A stretch of 35,411 nt of DNA, from positions 1 through 35,411 of the forward strand of contig WQXY01000023.1 in assembly GCA_009781515.1 (NCBI GenBank), read 5' to 3'. A program made the position numbers and the translations under genes. This stretch comes from Oscillospiraceae bacterium. Its GTDB lineage: Bacteria > Bacillota > Clostridia > Oscillospirales > Oscillospiraceae. Below the pieces are notes generated by a model, which worked only from the letters and a program-made list of their open reading frames with translations, searched no databases and was not told the DNA's origin. This document shows positions 24,279-33,716 of this stretch, one piece after another. Positions within the stretch are counted from its first letter, which is position 1. Each line of letters opens with the position of its first letter.

Positions 24279-25850
24279 ATGAAAAAGACTGTTTTTATAT
24301 TACTCTTTGCAGTTGTGCTCTTTCTCGCACTTGCCGCTTGCAGCGCACAAACGAAACCAACGGCGGAAATTGTCATCCTGCACACCAATGATATTCACGG
24401 GCGTGTAGCATCAAACGATTATGACATAATCGGCATCGACCGCATTGCCGCAATACACAAAAATACACCAAACGGGGTTCTTGTTGACGCGGGCGACGCT
24501 CTGCACGGACTTCCGGTTGCTACGCTCAGCAGAGGCGAGGATATTGCCGCGCTGATGAAAGCTGCCGGATATGCAGCCATGGCAATCGGCAACCATGAGT
24601 TTAACTACGGCACAGCGCGCCTTAAAGAGCTTCGCGATATCGCAGGTTTCCCGTTTTTGACGTCAAATGTAACGGCAGACGGCGAGAAATTTCTTGACGA
24701 TACAACGATTATTAATATCGACGGTGTAAAGGTCGGAATATTCGGTATTGTCACTGAAGCTACGGCAGGCTTGGCAATGCCGGGGCTTGTCAGCGGACTT
24801 GTTTTTAACGACCCTATACAAACAGCGCGTGAAAAAACAGATTATTTACAAGGGCAAGGTGTGCATTTGATTGTTGCACTTTGCCACTTAGGCAGCGAGC
24901 CGTACAGCGGGACACTGTCTACACAGCTTGCCGCCGCAGTGCCCGAAATTGATATTATCATTGACGGACACAGCCATACAGAGCTCTCAGACGGGCTTGT
25001 CGCAAACGGTGTGCTCATCGCTCAAACGGGAGGACACGGGCAAAATCTCGGCAAGATAGTAATTTCGATAGAAAACGGCGAAGTTGTCACAAAAACCGCC
25101 TCGCTCATAACATTTGAAGACGTGCAGGATGTCGCGCCCGATGAAGAGGTCGCACAGATGCTTATAGATATATCGAATACAATCTCCGCCATATTGGAAG
25201 AACCGATTGGCGAGAGCCTCGTTTCCATGTCAAGTGACAGAAGCCCGGGCGTCCGCACACAGGAAATGCCGATTGGAAATCTTGTCGCCGATGCTTACCG
25301 TGCGGCTGCAGATGCCGACATTGCAATAGCAAACGGCGGTGATATCCGCGCCGATGTTATCACGGGGATTATTACAAAAGGTGATATTATCAGTATACTT
25401 CCGTTCGGAAATACACTTATGGTTAAAAACATCACCCCTGCCGTGCTCTTTGAAGTGCTTGAAAACGGCGTAAGCGGAATTGTTGCCGTAGATGAACATA
25501 CCATAGACTATGAACTGTCGCCGCAAGGGCGCTTCCCTCAAATATCGGGCTTTAATTTTGTCTACGACCCGACGGCACCAATCGGCGAGCGTATTATTTC
25601 GGTTGCTCTCGATAACGGCACACTACTTTCAGCAGGTGATAATACAACCGTACTGACTCTCGCAGGCTCAAACTATGTAATGACAGGCGGCGATTATTAT
25701 TCAATGCTTGAAACGCTCCCCGTACACCGCGAGCTCTCCAGCGCAGATGAAGCACTGTCGGAATATATCAGAAAAAATTCACCAATCAACACTTCGGTAA
25801 CAGGCAGAATTACCCTTTTGGCGCAGCTGATAGATAATATAGCTGCATAA
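24279..25850 (+). CDS. 5'-nucleotidase/metallophosphoesterase lipoprotein
   Basis: A 523-residue surface lipoprotein (lipobox LAAC, Cys21) of the UshA/5'-nucleotidase family. The metallophosphatase motifs are HTNDIHG (35-41), DAGD (70-73), GNHEF (104-108), CHLG near 206 and DGHSHTE near 232, all present. The C-terminal half is a 5'-nucleotidase substrate domain (NGGDIRADV, GNTLMVKNITP, YVMTGGDYY). It would release nucleosides and phosphate outside the cell; 2',3'-cyclic nucleotides or UDP-sugars are alternative substrates. AGGAG lies 10 bases before ATG. The next gene follows after 13 bases and is probably cotranscribed. Confidence 0.88.
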   Translation: MKKTVFILLFAVVLFLALAACSAQTKPTAEIVILHTNDIHGRVASNDYDIIGIDRIAAIHKNTPNGVLVDAGDALHGLPVATLSRGEDIAALMKAAGYAAMAIGNHEFNYGTARLKELRDIAGFPFLTSNVTADGEKFLDDTTIINIDGVKVGIFGIVTEATAGLAMPGLVSGLVFNDPIQTAREKTDYLQGQGVHLIVALCHLGSEPYSGTLSTQLAAAVPEIDIIIDGHSHTELSDGLVANGVLIAQTGGHGQNLGKIVISIENGEVVTKTASLITFEDVQDVAPDEEVAQMLIDISNTISAILEEPIGESLVSMSSDRSPGVRTQEMPIGNLVADAYRAAADADIAIANGGDIRADVITGIITKGDIISILPFGNTLMVKNITPAVLFEVLENGVSGIVAVDEHTIDYELSPQGRFPQISGFNFVYDPTAPIGERIISVALDNGTLLSAGDNTTVLTLAGSNYVMTGGDYYSMLETLPVHRELSSADEALSEYIRKNSPINTSVTGRITLLAQLIDNIAA

Positions 25851-25863
25851 TGAGGTACATCAT

Positions 25864-26283
25864 ATGTTTATGATAAAAATTCCGGCGAAAGTCGGCAGAT
25901 TAAATGATATGCTTGAGTTTCTCGGCTTGGCAATGGACAAAGCAGGGGTCGACAGCAGACAGCAAAAAAATGTATTCATTTCTGCCGAAGAAATTTTTGT
26001 CAATATATCCAGCTACGCCTACCCGCACGGCGACGGCGACATCACGGTGTGCATGGAAATATCACCGGAAAACATTTTTATTGAATTTATTGACCGCGGA
26101 GTTACATATAATCCCTTGGATAGAGAAGACCCCGACACCACCCTCTCCCTTGAGGAGCGTGAAATCGGCGGTCTCGGTATTTTTATGGTAAAAAACCTTA
26201 TGGATCATATGAGCTATCGGCATGAAGACGGGCGCAATATCCTGACAATTCAAAAAAACTTTGGCGCGCCACATGGGAAATAA
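25864..26283 (+). CDS. RsbW-like anti-sigma/serine kinase ATPase
   Basis: A 139-residue HATPase_c_2 domain protein. Visible parts are the N-box SAEEIFVNISSYAY, G1-like FIDRGVTYNPL and glycine loop GGLGIFMVKNLMD. Such proteins phosphorylate STAS anti-anti-sigma factors or bind sigma factors (RsbW, SpoIIAB, RsbT), but neither a STAS protein nor a sigma factor lies beside it. The neighbours are a nucleotidase gene (same strand, 13 bases) and the convergent hybrid kinase (8-base gap). Start ATG 25864 has GAGGT 7 bases upstream; a second ATG is two codons later. Confidence 0.85.
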   Translation: MFMIKIPAKVGRLNDMLEFLGLAMDKAGVDSRQQKNVFISAEEIFVNISSYAYPHGDGDITVCMEISPENIFIEFIDRGVTYNPLDREDPDTTLSLEEREIGGLGIFMVKNLMDHMSYRHEDGRNILTIQKNFGAPHGK

Positions 26284-26291
26284 TACCGCAC

Positions 26292-28979
26292 TTATATTAA
26301 TTTATTTTTTAAGCTTTCAAGTTCCAGTATTGCATCTTTGAATTCGAATTCATCAATGAGTGTGATGAGCTTTTCCGAGTTTGGAATGGTATCGGCAATC
26401 TCACTTATAAACTCCATGCACTTAGTGTCTCTGTTTAGAAACAGAGGCTCTATTTCTGCAATCAGTTTCTGTACTTTTTCCTTATCATAGGTATCTGAGG
26501 TGACAACAACTGTCTGCTCATCCAATAGCGGAGCGAGTTCTGCAAGCACTGCATCTAACTCTTTTTCAATGATTTGCATTTGCTCGCCCGTCAGCTTATT
26601 TTCTTCATCTACAAGCATTGCTTCCGCAACAGCCGCAGCTGCTTGCAGACGCTTTGCCCCTATTTGACCTGCATTACTCTTTAAGGTATGTACCATTCTG
26701 TGAGCCGCTTTAATATCACCGGCTTCCAAAAGCTCCGAGAAATCCGCAAGCAGGGTTTGGTTGCTTTTTACAAAATTTGTTTTTAGCAACTTTTGTATTT
26801 TTTGATTTTCTGCACTGTCTTTGTCCCTGTCAACAATCGTGTAATTTTTAACAGGTATGTATTTAATCAGGCATTTCCACAGCGCATTTGTCGTCAAAGG
26901 TTTACTGACAATATCCGACATTCCGCTGTTTTTATACATATCCAAATCGTTGGTCATAATGTTGGCAGTCAAAGCAACAATAGGCGATTGCACACCAAGC
27001 TCGGTGATTTTTAACGCAGCTTCCAAGCCGTCCATCATCGGCATATGGATATCCATAAAAATCAAATCAAACGGTTTTTCATTTTTTCTGATTTTCTTTT
27101 CGACAGCTTCAACGCCCTCAATACCATTATTTGCCACAACGGTTTCAAGCCCGACTCTCGCCAAGTGTTCACATACAACCTGCTGGTTTAATCCATTATC
27201 CTCACAAACAAGCACTGTTCCCTCAAAGTTTGGTCTTTCAATGTCGTCAATAACGGAAATTGCAACCGTATCATCCTGCGCCTCACGGTCTATGAGGTCA
27301 AATACTATCTCAAAGCTGAACCTGCTGCCGACACCCGGAGCGCTCTCAACACTCAAAATACCGCCCATCAGTTCAATTATGCTTTTTGTTATTGCAAGCC
27401 CAAGCCCCGTGCCGCCGAATTTACGCGAAATACTGTCATCAGCCTGCTTAAACGGCTCAAATATCCGCTCAATTTGCTCCGGTGTCATGCCGATGCCGCT
27501 GTCTTTAACTTCAAAGTGGATAGCAGCTTGGTCTGCTGTGACAGTAATTAGGGACGCAAGCAGCTTGACCGTTCCGGTATTGGTGAATTTCACGGCATTT
27601 GACAGTAAATTTGTTATTATCTGCCGAAGCCTCACAGGGTCGCCAATCAGCAGCTTGCCTATAGACGGCTCGGCATAACAATACATCATTATGCCCTTTT
27701 CAATCGCTTTTGGTGCAATCGCCGAGTGACAATGTGCAAAGATATCCGGCAGGTCAAAGGGAATGTGCTCAAGGTCAATTTTGCCCGACTCCACCTTGGA
27801 TATATCAAGAATATCATTTATTATGCTCAGAAGCCACTTTGCACTGTCTTGAATGTTGGTTATATATTCTCTTGTAATAACGGGAAGCTCACCGTCTTGA
27901 GCAAGCTCCGAAAAGCCGATGATACTGTTCATGGGCGTGCGGATTTCATGGCTCATATTTGCAAGGAATGTTGATTTTGCCATGCTCGCCATTTCCGCCG
28001 CGTCTCGTGCCTCGCGCAGCTCTTCACGGGTTTGGCGAATTCTGTCAATCATAGCTTCGAGCCTGCGCTCGATAAACAAGGATATATATGTTGCGAGAAC
28101 TAAACATACGGCGAGAACTGCAAGTGTTAAAAATGTTCCCGCAATCATAAAATAAACTGTTTTATTTGTATCATCGGCAGTATAAAATCCGATTGATAAC
28201 ATTCCCAAAATATCACCATCTGCACCGTATATCGGCGAATAATGAGCGAACATATCTTCGCCGTAGAAGTCGAGGCTGCCATACCAGTTGCCGCCTGCTA
28301 ACACAATATCGCTTATTTCCTCAGATGCCTGCGACCCCAAGGAAAATACTCCGTCAGTGTCCGTCACGGTTGAGGAAATACGGATATCGTTTCGGAATAT
28401 TGAAACTTCACATCCCGTAAGTTCTTTCATTTTATATACAAAATCCTGTATATCCAATCTGTATCCCAATGACACAACACCAATCATATCCATATTGCTG
28501 TTGTATATCGGCGTGCCGGCATAAACACCGAGTACAATAACGGCACCTTGCGTAATGTTGGAGGTTCTGTACCCCTCAAGCGCTCTTCCTACATGGGGCT
28601 GATTTGATATATTATCACCGAAAAGAGTGGGCTCATGCGTTCTTGTTATGACATAGCCCCTATTGTCAATAATATTACAAAAATCAATCTGCGTCATGCT
28701 TTTGAGGGAATTTGCCATGGTAATGATACCTTGCAAATCATCTCTTTCAAGCACTCCAATCAGTTCCGGATTGTTCGCCATTCCAAGCGCTGCAACCTCT
28801 GCCCTTATAAGCAGGTCTTGCATCTCATTTTCGACAACATTTTTCGCCACGTCCATTTTTTCACGCATCGAGTTGTTAAGTTCTCTGGTGAACAGCACGA
28901 TTGCCGCAATAAGCACTGCAATACAAGCAACGACTGTGAGCGAAATCATAGGAATAAAGATTTTACTTCTTATGCTCAT
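26292..28979 (-). CDS. hybrid sensor histidine kinase (Cache-HisKA-receiver-HPt)
   Basis: An 895-residue membrane kinase with complete phosphorelay. Residues 1-31 hold a first membrane helix, 35-270 an extracellular Cache-type sensor ([30 protein letters not shown]), and 275-300 a second helix. HisKA has MSHEIRTPM with His344, HATPase has N461, DSGIGM (493-498) and GTGLGL (523-528). The receiver has phosphoacceptor Asp643 ([11 protein letters not shown]), the HPt domain has His764 ([10 protein letters not shown]), and a 90-residue tail follows that also ends the free HPt protein at 18042-18602. The sensor type resembles those detecting small organic ligands. No output protein is adjacent. Confidence 0.9.
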   Translation of the reverse strand: MSIRSKIFIPMISLTVVACIAVLIAAIVLFTRELNNSMREKMDVAKNVVENEMQDLLIRAEVAALGMANNPELIGVLERDDLQGIITMANSLKSMTQIDFCNIIDNRGYVITRTHEPTLFGDNISNQPHVGRALEGYRTSNITQGAVIVLGVYAGTPIYNSNMDMIGVVSLGYRLDIQDFVYKMKELTGCEVSIFRNDIRISSTVTDTDGVFSLGSQASEEISDIVLAGGNWYGSLDFYGEDMFAHYSPIYGADGDILGMLSIGFYTADDTNKTVYFMIAGTFLTLAVLAVCLVLATYISLFIERRLEAMIDRIRQTREELREARDAAEMASMAKSTFLANMSHEIRTPMNSIIGFSELAQDGELPVITREYITNIQDSAKWLLSIINDILDISKVESGKIDLEHIPFDLPDIFAHCHSAIAPKAIEKGIMMYCYAEPSIGKLLIGDPVRLRQIITNLLSNAVKFTNTGTVKLLASLITVTADQAAIHFEVKDSGIGMTPEQIERIFEPFKQADDSISRKFGGTGLGLAITKSIIELMGGILSVESAPGVGSRFSFEIVFDLIDREAQDDTVAISVIDDIERPNFEGTVLVCEDNGLNQQVVCEHLARVGLETVVANNGIEGVEAVEKKIRKNEKPFDLIFMDIHMPMMDGLEAALKITELGVQSPIVALTANIMTNDLDMYKNSGMSDIVSKPLTTNALWKCLIKYIPVKNYTIVDRDKDSAENQKIQKLLKTNFVKSNQTLLADFSELLEAGDIKAAHRMVHTLKSNAGQIGAKRLQAAAAVAEAMLVDEENKLTGEQMQIIEKELDAVLAELAPLLDEQTVVVTSDTYDKEKVQKLIAEIEPLFLNRDTKCMEFISEIADTIPNSEKLITLIDEFEFKDAILELESLKNKLI

Positions 28980-29126
28980 AATTTCTCCGCAAATTTATAC
29001 CGAATTTTAATATTATACCATAAAGTCTGACGTTTTTCACTAACAAAAATGACACACCTCTACACTGTCTATTCCCTTGTTTTTAAGATTTTTGTGGAAT
29101 TTTTTCACATTTTTTAAGATTTTCTC

Positions 29127-29155
29127 TTGATTTTATGTTTTTCATAGTGTATACT
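29127..29155 (+). promoter_or_regulatory. sigma-A promoter of the S24 repressor gene
   Basis: TTGATT (29127-29132), 17 bases, TATACT (29150-29155), 34 bases before the ATG. Two TTTTTAAGATTTT-like direct repeats just upstream (about 29090 and 29112) could be operator sites for the repressor itself. Confidence 0.65.
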
Positions 29156-29188
29156 GCGCTTATAACATCACAGTCAGGAGGCAGGTAA

Positions 29189-29935
29189 ATGAATATTTCA
29201 ATCGGTTCCACTCTATCCTCACTTCGCAAAGAAAAAAAGCTCATGCAAAAAGATGTCGCCGAAAAACTTTCAATCTACGGTTTCAAAGTCGGTGCAAAAA
29301 CAATATACAACTGGGAAAAGGGGCTATCTCAGCCAAATATCCCGCAGTTTATTGCACTTTGCGATTTGCTCGATGTTGACGACGTGCTCTGGCAGTTTGC
29401 AGGCATGAGAAAAGGCCCATACGCCGTGCTCAACAGCGACGGCCGCAAAAAAGCCCGCGAGTTTGTTGATCTCCTGTTCCAAATCGACAAATACAGGTTC
29501 AACACACCTATCATCTTACCTCAAATAATGCCGGCTCAAGATACAAACGACTACGACGATGAGTATATCGCCCCTCGCATTTTGCGCCTGTACGATATCC
29601 CCGTTTCGGCAGGCACAGGAAACTTCCTTGACGACAGCAGCTATGAAGACATCGAAGTCCCCTCATATATCCCTATCGCCGTCGACTTTGCACTTCGCCT
29701 CTCAGGCGACAGCATGGAGCCCCTGCTCACAGACGGTCAGGTCATTTGGGTTCGGGAGCAGGACGTTCTCGACAGCGGCGACATCGGAATTTTCGCCTAT
29801 TCCGACAATGTCTACTGCAAGAAACTCATCGCCGACGGCAAAAAAGCATATCTGCGCTCACTAAACCCATTATACAGCGACATCGAAATCAAAGAAGACT
29901 TCGGATTTAAGGCAATCGGCAAGGTAGTGTCGTAG
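29189..29935 (+). CDS. XRE/S24 LexA-like self-cleaving repressor
   Basis: A 248-residue transcription regulator. The N-terminus is an XRE helix-turn-helix (LRKEKKLMQKDVAEKLS ... AKTIYNWEKGLSQPN, about 10-65). After a linker, an S24 domain has an Ala-Gly cleavage site (SAGTG, Ala141-Gly142), nucleophile Ser175 in GDSMEP and Lys211 in VYCKKL; the 36-residue Ser-Lys spacing is near that of LexA (S119-K156). It should cleave itself on RecA activation, or be a phage-like repressor domesticated here. SD AGGAGG is strong. It is followed 8 bases later by a HAD phosphatase and there are no phage genes around. The targets are unknown. Confidence 0.85.
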   Translation: MNISIGSTLSSLRKEKKLMQKDVAEKLSIYGFKVGAKTIYNWEKGLSQPNIPQFIALCDLLDVDDVLWQFAGMRKGPYAVLNSDGRKKAREFVDLLFQIDKYRFNTPIILPQIMPAQDTNDYDDEYIAPRILRLYDIPVSAGTGNFLDDSSYEDIEVPSYIPIAVDFALRLSGDSMEPLLTDGQVIWVREQDVLDSGDIGIFAYSDNVYCKKLIADGKKAYLRSLNPLYSDIEIKEDFGFKAIGKVVS

Positions 29936-29943
29936 GAGCATCT

Positions 29944-30759
29944 ATGAAATACAAACTAATCGCATCAGACATGGACGGCACGCTCGTAAACAGCAAATCA
30001 GAGCTTACGCAGCGGACAAAAGACGCTATCGTCAGTACAGTTAAAGCGGGTGCGCTTTTTGTCACCGCCACAGGTCGTCCTTTCTGTAATATTAAAAACG
30101 TCAACAGCTTATTTACCGAGCATCAGGATATGCCCTTTATCGTTTTTAACGGTGCTGCCGCATATATGGGAAAATCCGAACTGCTCTTATTTGAAAGATT
30201 TCTCGATTTTGAGCTTGCAAAAGAAGCTTTCGACATCGGTCAGCAGCTCGGCATTGCTCAAATCACATGGACGGGCTCACGCCTTTGGTGCAACCGCATT
30301 TGTGACGAAACCTTGAAATACAGAAATTTTTCTGACAGTCCCGATTTGGCTCTGACCGCTGTGTCAGACTTGGCAGATATAAAAGACGAAGTGCCCGGGT
30401 TTTCAAAGGTGCTTTGGATAGCAGACCCCGCAGAGATAAAAGAGCACCAAGTAAAAATGAGCGCACATTTTGCCGACAAATTAAATTGCTTCTCATCTAT
30501 GGCTCACTTTTTGGAGTTTGTCAGCCCTGCGGCGGGCAAGGGCAGCGCTCTCGCCGAGGTTGGCAAGCTCTTTAACATCGACAGCAGCGAAATGATTGCA
30601 GTCGGCGACGCTTTCAACGACGTTTCAATGCTTGAGTACGCAGGCTTTTCCGTTGCAATGGACAACGCACATGACGACATCAAGGCTATGTGCGACTACG
30701 TTACGCTCTCTAATGATAATGACGGCGTTGCCGCCGTCATCGAAAAGTTCATCCTATAG
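29944..30759 (+). CDS. Cof-type HAD phosphatase
   Basis: A 271-residue HAD superfamily hydrolase of the Cof/YidA type. Motif I is SDMDGTL near the start, motif II TATGRPF, a C2 cap of about 100 residues follows, and motif IV is VGDAFNDVSM followed by AGFSVAMDNA. These enzymes dephosphorylate sugar phosphates, FMN or related metabolites; the substrate cannot be read from sequence. The AGGAG SD overlaps the end of the S24 repressor gene (8-base gap), so the two form an operon. Confidence 0.88.
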   Translation: MKYKLIASDMDGTLVNSKSELTQRTKDAIVSTVKAGALFVTATGRPFCNIKNVNSLFTEHQDMPFIVFNGAAAYMGKSELLLFERFLDFELAKEAFDIGQQLGIAQITWTGSRLWCNRICDETLKYRNFSDSPDLALTAVSDLADIKDEVPGFSKVLWIADPAEIKEHQVKMSAHFADKLNCFSSMAHFLEFVSPAAGKGSALAEVGKLFNIDSSEMIAVGDAFNDVSMLEYAGFSVAMDNAHDDIKAMCDYVTLSNDNDGVAAVIEKFIL

Positions 30760-30767
30760 TACTCACT

Positions 30768-30861
30768 GTCATTGCGAGGAGCCGTAGGCGACGTGGCAAT
30801 CCAGACCCTACGTTTCTATCAGTGCTTCTTCTGGATCACCACGCGTATGTCTCGTGATGAC
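30768..30861. repeat. palindromic interspersed repeat (MITE/REP-like)
   Basis: A 94-base element folding into a long imperfect hairpin: GTCATTGCGAG (30768-30778) opposes CTCGTGATGAC (30851-30861) with 9 of 11 pairs, and GTGGCAATCCAG (30793-30804) opposes CTGGATCACCAC (30831-30842) with 10 of 12. The GTCATTGCGAG...GTGGCAATCC wording is a widely dispersed bacterial repeat. It lies between convergent genes 8 bases after the HAD stop, and could stop transcription. Confidence 0.75.
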
Positions 30862-30868
30862 GAAATCT

Positions 30869-31597
30869 TCAAGCAAAAAGCTGTATTTTCCCCTTTGCTT
30901 TTGCCGATGTGATAAAGTCCAAAAAGCTTTGCGTTATTATCTTTTGCCCTTCTGTGTTCGGATGTGTCCCGTCTGCACACAGAAGCGGCTCTATTTTCCT
31001 GTGTTTCAAAAACGCACCGCGAATATCAACAAGCAAAGCGCCCGTTTCTTCTGCAAGCTTTTCTATAGTGCGCGAATAGTTCTCCTGCCAGCGGTAAATT
31101 GCTTCCACACCACCAAGCCATTTGAGAACATTAGCTTTGTTTTCCAAGCCTCCGCAAAACCAGTTAAAAAACTTTTCCGCATCAAGCGGCGGCAGGGTTG
31201 TTATAATCGGGCGTATCCCCTTTTCCTTAAGAAACTCAATTATCTTGCGGTAAGTTTCAACAAATGCATCAAGCGGTGTGTTTGGCTGATGCTCGATATC
31301 GGGATTTTCGGAAACAGCTTTCCAGTCAAAGTCACAGTCATTTCCGCCCAAGTTTAATATGATTGCATCGCATTTTTCTTTTTCATCGTTATTTTTGAAG
31401 CGTTTTTCTATGAGCGAAAACGCTTTTGTTATTGTGCAGCCGAACTTTGAAAAGTTGCTTATACTCAGGCGAAACTTCTTTTCAAGCAGGTCAACGTCGA
31501 TATTATTGTCAATACGGTAACGCTTTTTTTCATCGTCAAGCTGAACGCCACGCAAAATAGAGTCGCCATATACCTCTACATATCTTTGCTGCTCCAT
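30869..31597 (-). CDS. SGNH/GDSL-type hydrolase
   Basis: A 242-residue soluble hydrolase. Block I is VYGDSILRG (nucleophile Ser in GDS), block III LGGNDCDFD, block V DGTHPNTEG with the catalytic Asp and His. No signal peptide is seen, so it is intracellular. Start ATG 31597 was selected because GAGGA lies 7 bases upstream; an ATG 19 codons earlier has no SD and the extra residues do not belong to the fold. Substrate (ester, acyl or acetyl group) is unknown. It is flanked by the MITE at its 3' end. Confidence 0.82.
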   Translation of the reverse strand: MEQQRYVEVYGDSILRGVQLDDEKKRYRIDNNIDVDLLEKKFRLSISNFSKFGCTITKAFSLIEKRFKNNDEKEKCDAIILNLGGNDCDFDWKAVSENPDIEHQPNTPLDAFVETYRKIIEFLKEKGIRPIITTLPPLDAEKFFNWFCGGLENKANVLKWLGGVEAIYRWQENYSRTIEKLAEETGALLVDIRGAFLKHRKIEPLLCADGTHPNTEGQKIITQSFLDFITSAKAKGKIQLFA

Positions 31598-31830
31598 TGC
31601 AATTTCCTCATAGATCTTGCGGTTTATACCTTCTTGGATTATAGAGTATATCACGCTGCACAGTCATTGTCTATAGCGTGATAATGGCAAAATATGGTGA
31701 GTTATTTCCGCAGTTAAGACATTCTTTTCTTTTCTTCATAATATCTTAAGGTTTTTACATACATTATCTTTAAGTTTCCTTGTTACATTCTCTGATAGAA
31801 AAAATTAAATTCTATTTGGGAAGTGTAATT

Positions 31831-33129
31831 ATGGAAATTTTTGACTTGGTATGCTCGGCGCTGCTTATTCTCACAGGTATTTTGGTTGTACACAGGCATA
31901 TTTATACCATCATCGGTTTGTTTATTAAACCCGTGGTTTACCCTGAAACAAACAAGCTTGGACGCTATGCTATCGTAATCGCCGCCCGTAATGAAGAAGC
32001 GGTCATAGGCAATTTGATTGACAGTATCCACGCTCAGGATTATAACCCGTCACTTTTGACAACCTTTGTTGTGGCGGACAACTGCACAGATAATACAGCG
32101 AGGGTATGCCGCGACAAAGGAGCTGTAGTATATGAGCGCTTTAACAAAGAAAAAGCCCGCAAGGGTTACGCTTTGGAGTTTTTGTTTGAGAATATTAAAG
32201 CGGACTACGGCATAGAAGCTTTTGACGGGTACTTTGTTTTTGATGCCGATAATCTGCTTATGCCCGATTATGTATCGCAGATGAACAAAGCATTTTCTAC
32301 CGGCAAGGATATCGTCACCTCATATCGGAAAAGCAAAAATTTCGACACAAACTTTATTTCGGCAGCATATGGCATACATTTTCACCGAAACTCCATGGCA
32401 CTTCATCGCCCGCGCGCGGTCATGGATATCGGCACTCACATAACAGGCACGGGCTTTTTGATTGCTTCTCACCTGCTCGCTGACGGCTGGAAGTTTCATA
32501 ACCTTACCGAAGATGACCAGTTTACAAGCTATATAAGCTCAAAAGGCTACAAAACCGCTTTTTGCGATAATGCAGAGTTTTATGATGAGCAGCCGACTGA
32601 TTTTCAAACCTCATACAAACAGCGTTTGCGCTGGGCTAAAGGTCGCTTTACGGGCTTCTTTCAGCATGGCTCCTCGCTGCTCAAAGGAATTTTCAAGCAT
32701 AAAAGTTTTACCTGCTATGACATGTTCTCTCATTATTTCCCCTACGGGCTTATCAGTCTTTTGGTCGGTGTGATATATCCTCTCAGCGGCGTACTGTATA
32801 ACCTTTTCAGCCAAGGAGCATATGATTTTCAAAACATGGCTGAAAATATAATTGCCGGTGTGCTCGGACTTTATTTATCAAGCTTGCTCATGGGAATTCT
32901 TACGGTTATCAGAGAATATAACCGTATCAACTGCAGCCCGTTCAAGCTGCTTTTATACACATTTTTATTTCCTTGGTTTGACCTGATATCACTGCCGGTT
33001 CTTACGCTCTCATTATTCCAAAAGGTCAAATGGGCGCCTATCGTACACAAGGATACCACCCGCATTGCCGATATTCCTGTTTTGGAAGAAGCTCCCTGCA
33101 CAGGTACTTTGCAACGAAATGTGGTATAA
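31831..33129 (+). CDS. membrane glycosyltransferase family 2
   Basis: A 432-residue GT2 enzyme. A membrane helix is at the N-terminus, then the catalytic domain IVIAARNEEAVIG, VADNCTDNTA, FDADN (metal/nucleotide sugar), TEDDQFTSYI (catalytic acid) and QRLRWAKG (Q/RxxRW) typical of processive beta-glycosyltransferases. Two to four helices close the C-terminus. It resembles N-acetylglucosamine or cellulose/hyaluronan-type synthases, but no partner subunit is seen. The ATG 31831 was chosen over the upstream TTG 31780 on SD grounds (GGGAAG upstream). Monocistronic. Confidence 0.85.
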   Translation: MEIFDLVCSALLILTGILVVHRHIYTIIGLFIKPVVYPETNKLGRYAIVIAARNEEAVIGNLIDSIHAQDYNPSLLTTFVVADNCTDNTARVCRDKGAVVYERFNKEKARKGYALEFLFENIKADYGIEAFDGYFVFDADNLLMPDYVSQMNKAFSTGKDIVTSYRKSKNFDTNFISAAYGIHFHRNSMALHRPRAVMDIGTHITGTGFLIASHLLADGWKFHNLTEDDQFTSYISSKGYKTAFCDNAEFYDEQPTDFQTSYKQRLRWAKGRFTGFFQHGSSLLKGIFKHKSFTCYDMFSHYFPYGLISLLVGVIYPLSGVLYNLFSQGAYDFQNMAENIIAGVLGLYLSSLLMGILTVIREYNRINCSPFKLLLYTFLFPWFDLISLPVLTLSLFQKVKWAPIVHKDTTRIADIPVLEEAPCTGTLQRNVV

Positions 33130-33138
33130 CGCTCAATA

Positions 33139-33570
33139 TTATTTTACCTGAAGCTTTGCGACACCCTTGATATTATCCTCTTCGGGCGTTCTTTCCCTTT
33201 GCTTTGGTCTTTTTACGGGAGCTGCCGCTCTGACATTTTCCTGCATTGCATGCATAACTTCTTTTTTGCAAGCTGCACACATTCTGCCGGTGTTAATGGG
33301 TTTTCTACATGCCTCGCATTTTAATACTCCGCCACCGTCGCTGCTATCACCGCCCACAATAAGGCGTTCTTCTTTTAGCAGGTGTAAAATTGTTTTTCTC
33401 GATACTCCCGTTGCTTCGGATACTTCCTCTATGCCCGCACCGTCGTTGTCATATAGGTATTCTCTGATTTTAATAAAATCCTTATCAAGCTCAATAAGGC
33501 AGTCGCGGCATATTTTATTTCCCGTTGTCTGGTACGGCATTCTGCAAAAATCGCATTGTCTTACTTGCAT
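33139..33570 (-). CDS. yvyF: YvyF-type flagellar-operon protein
   Basis: A 143-residue protein matching the YvyF/TIGR03826 family. It has an N-terminal Cys motif (CDFCRMPYQTTGNKICRDC), a helix pair (DKDFIKIREYLYDND), a helix-turn-helix like EEVSEATGVSRKTILHLLKEERL, and a second Cys pair (CEACRKPINTGRMCAACKK). Family members are encoded in the flgM-flgK region of Bacillus and Clostridia. Here no flagellar gene is adjacent, so it is separated from its usual operon. A basic C-terminal tail (KRPKQRERT) follows. ATG 33570 has AGGAGGG 6 bases before it. The -10 TATAAT lies upstream at 33629-33634. Confidence 0.82.
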   Translation of the reverse strand: MQVRQCDFCRMPYQTTGNKICRDCLIELDKDFIKIREYLYDNDGAGIEEVSEATGVSRKTILHLLKEERLIVGGDSSDGGGVLKCEACRKPINTGRMCAACKKEVMHAMQENVRAAAPVKRPKQRERTPEEDNIKGVAKLQVK

Positions 33571-33628
33571 TTTAAACCCTCCTGACACTGTGTTTATATA
33601 CTAACTGCACATTGCTGACATTAACTCT

Positions 33629-33657
33629 ATTATAGCACATAATATAAATAATATAAA
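33629..33657 (-). promoter_or_regulatory. probable promoter of yvyF
   Basis: On the minus strand, TTTATA (33657-33652), 17 bases, TATAAT (33634-33629). The -10 is perfect, the -35 poor, and the -10 is preceded by TGC (extended -10 type). Confidence 0.45.
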
Positions 33658-33660
33658 AGA

Positions 33661-33701
33661 AATAATCCGAGACTGTTTTTACAGCCCCGGATTATTTTTT
33701 T
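33661..33701 (-). terminator. terminator of the coiled-coil lipoprotein gene
   Basis: AATAATCCG (33661-33669) pairs with CGGATTATT (33688-33696), with an inner CTGT/ACAG pairing. On the minus strand it lies 16-56 bases after the lipoprotein stop and is followed by a U-rich TCTTTTATATT tail; TTTTT on the plus strand makes it bidirectional. Confidence 0.7.
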
Positions 33702-33716
33702 GATTGAAACTATTGA

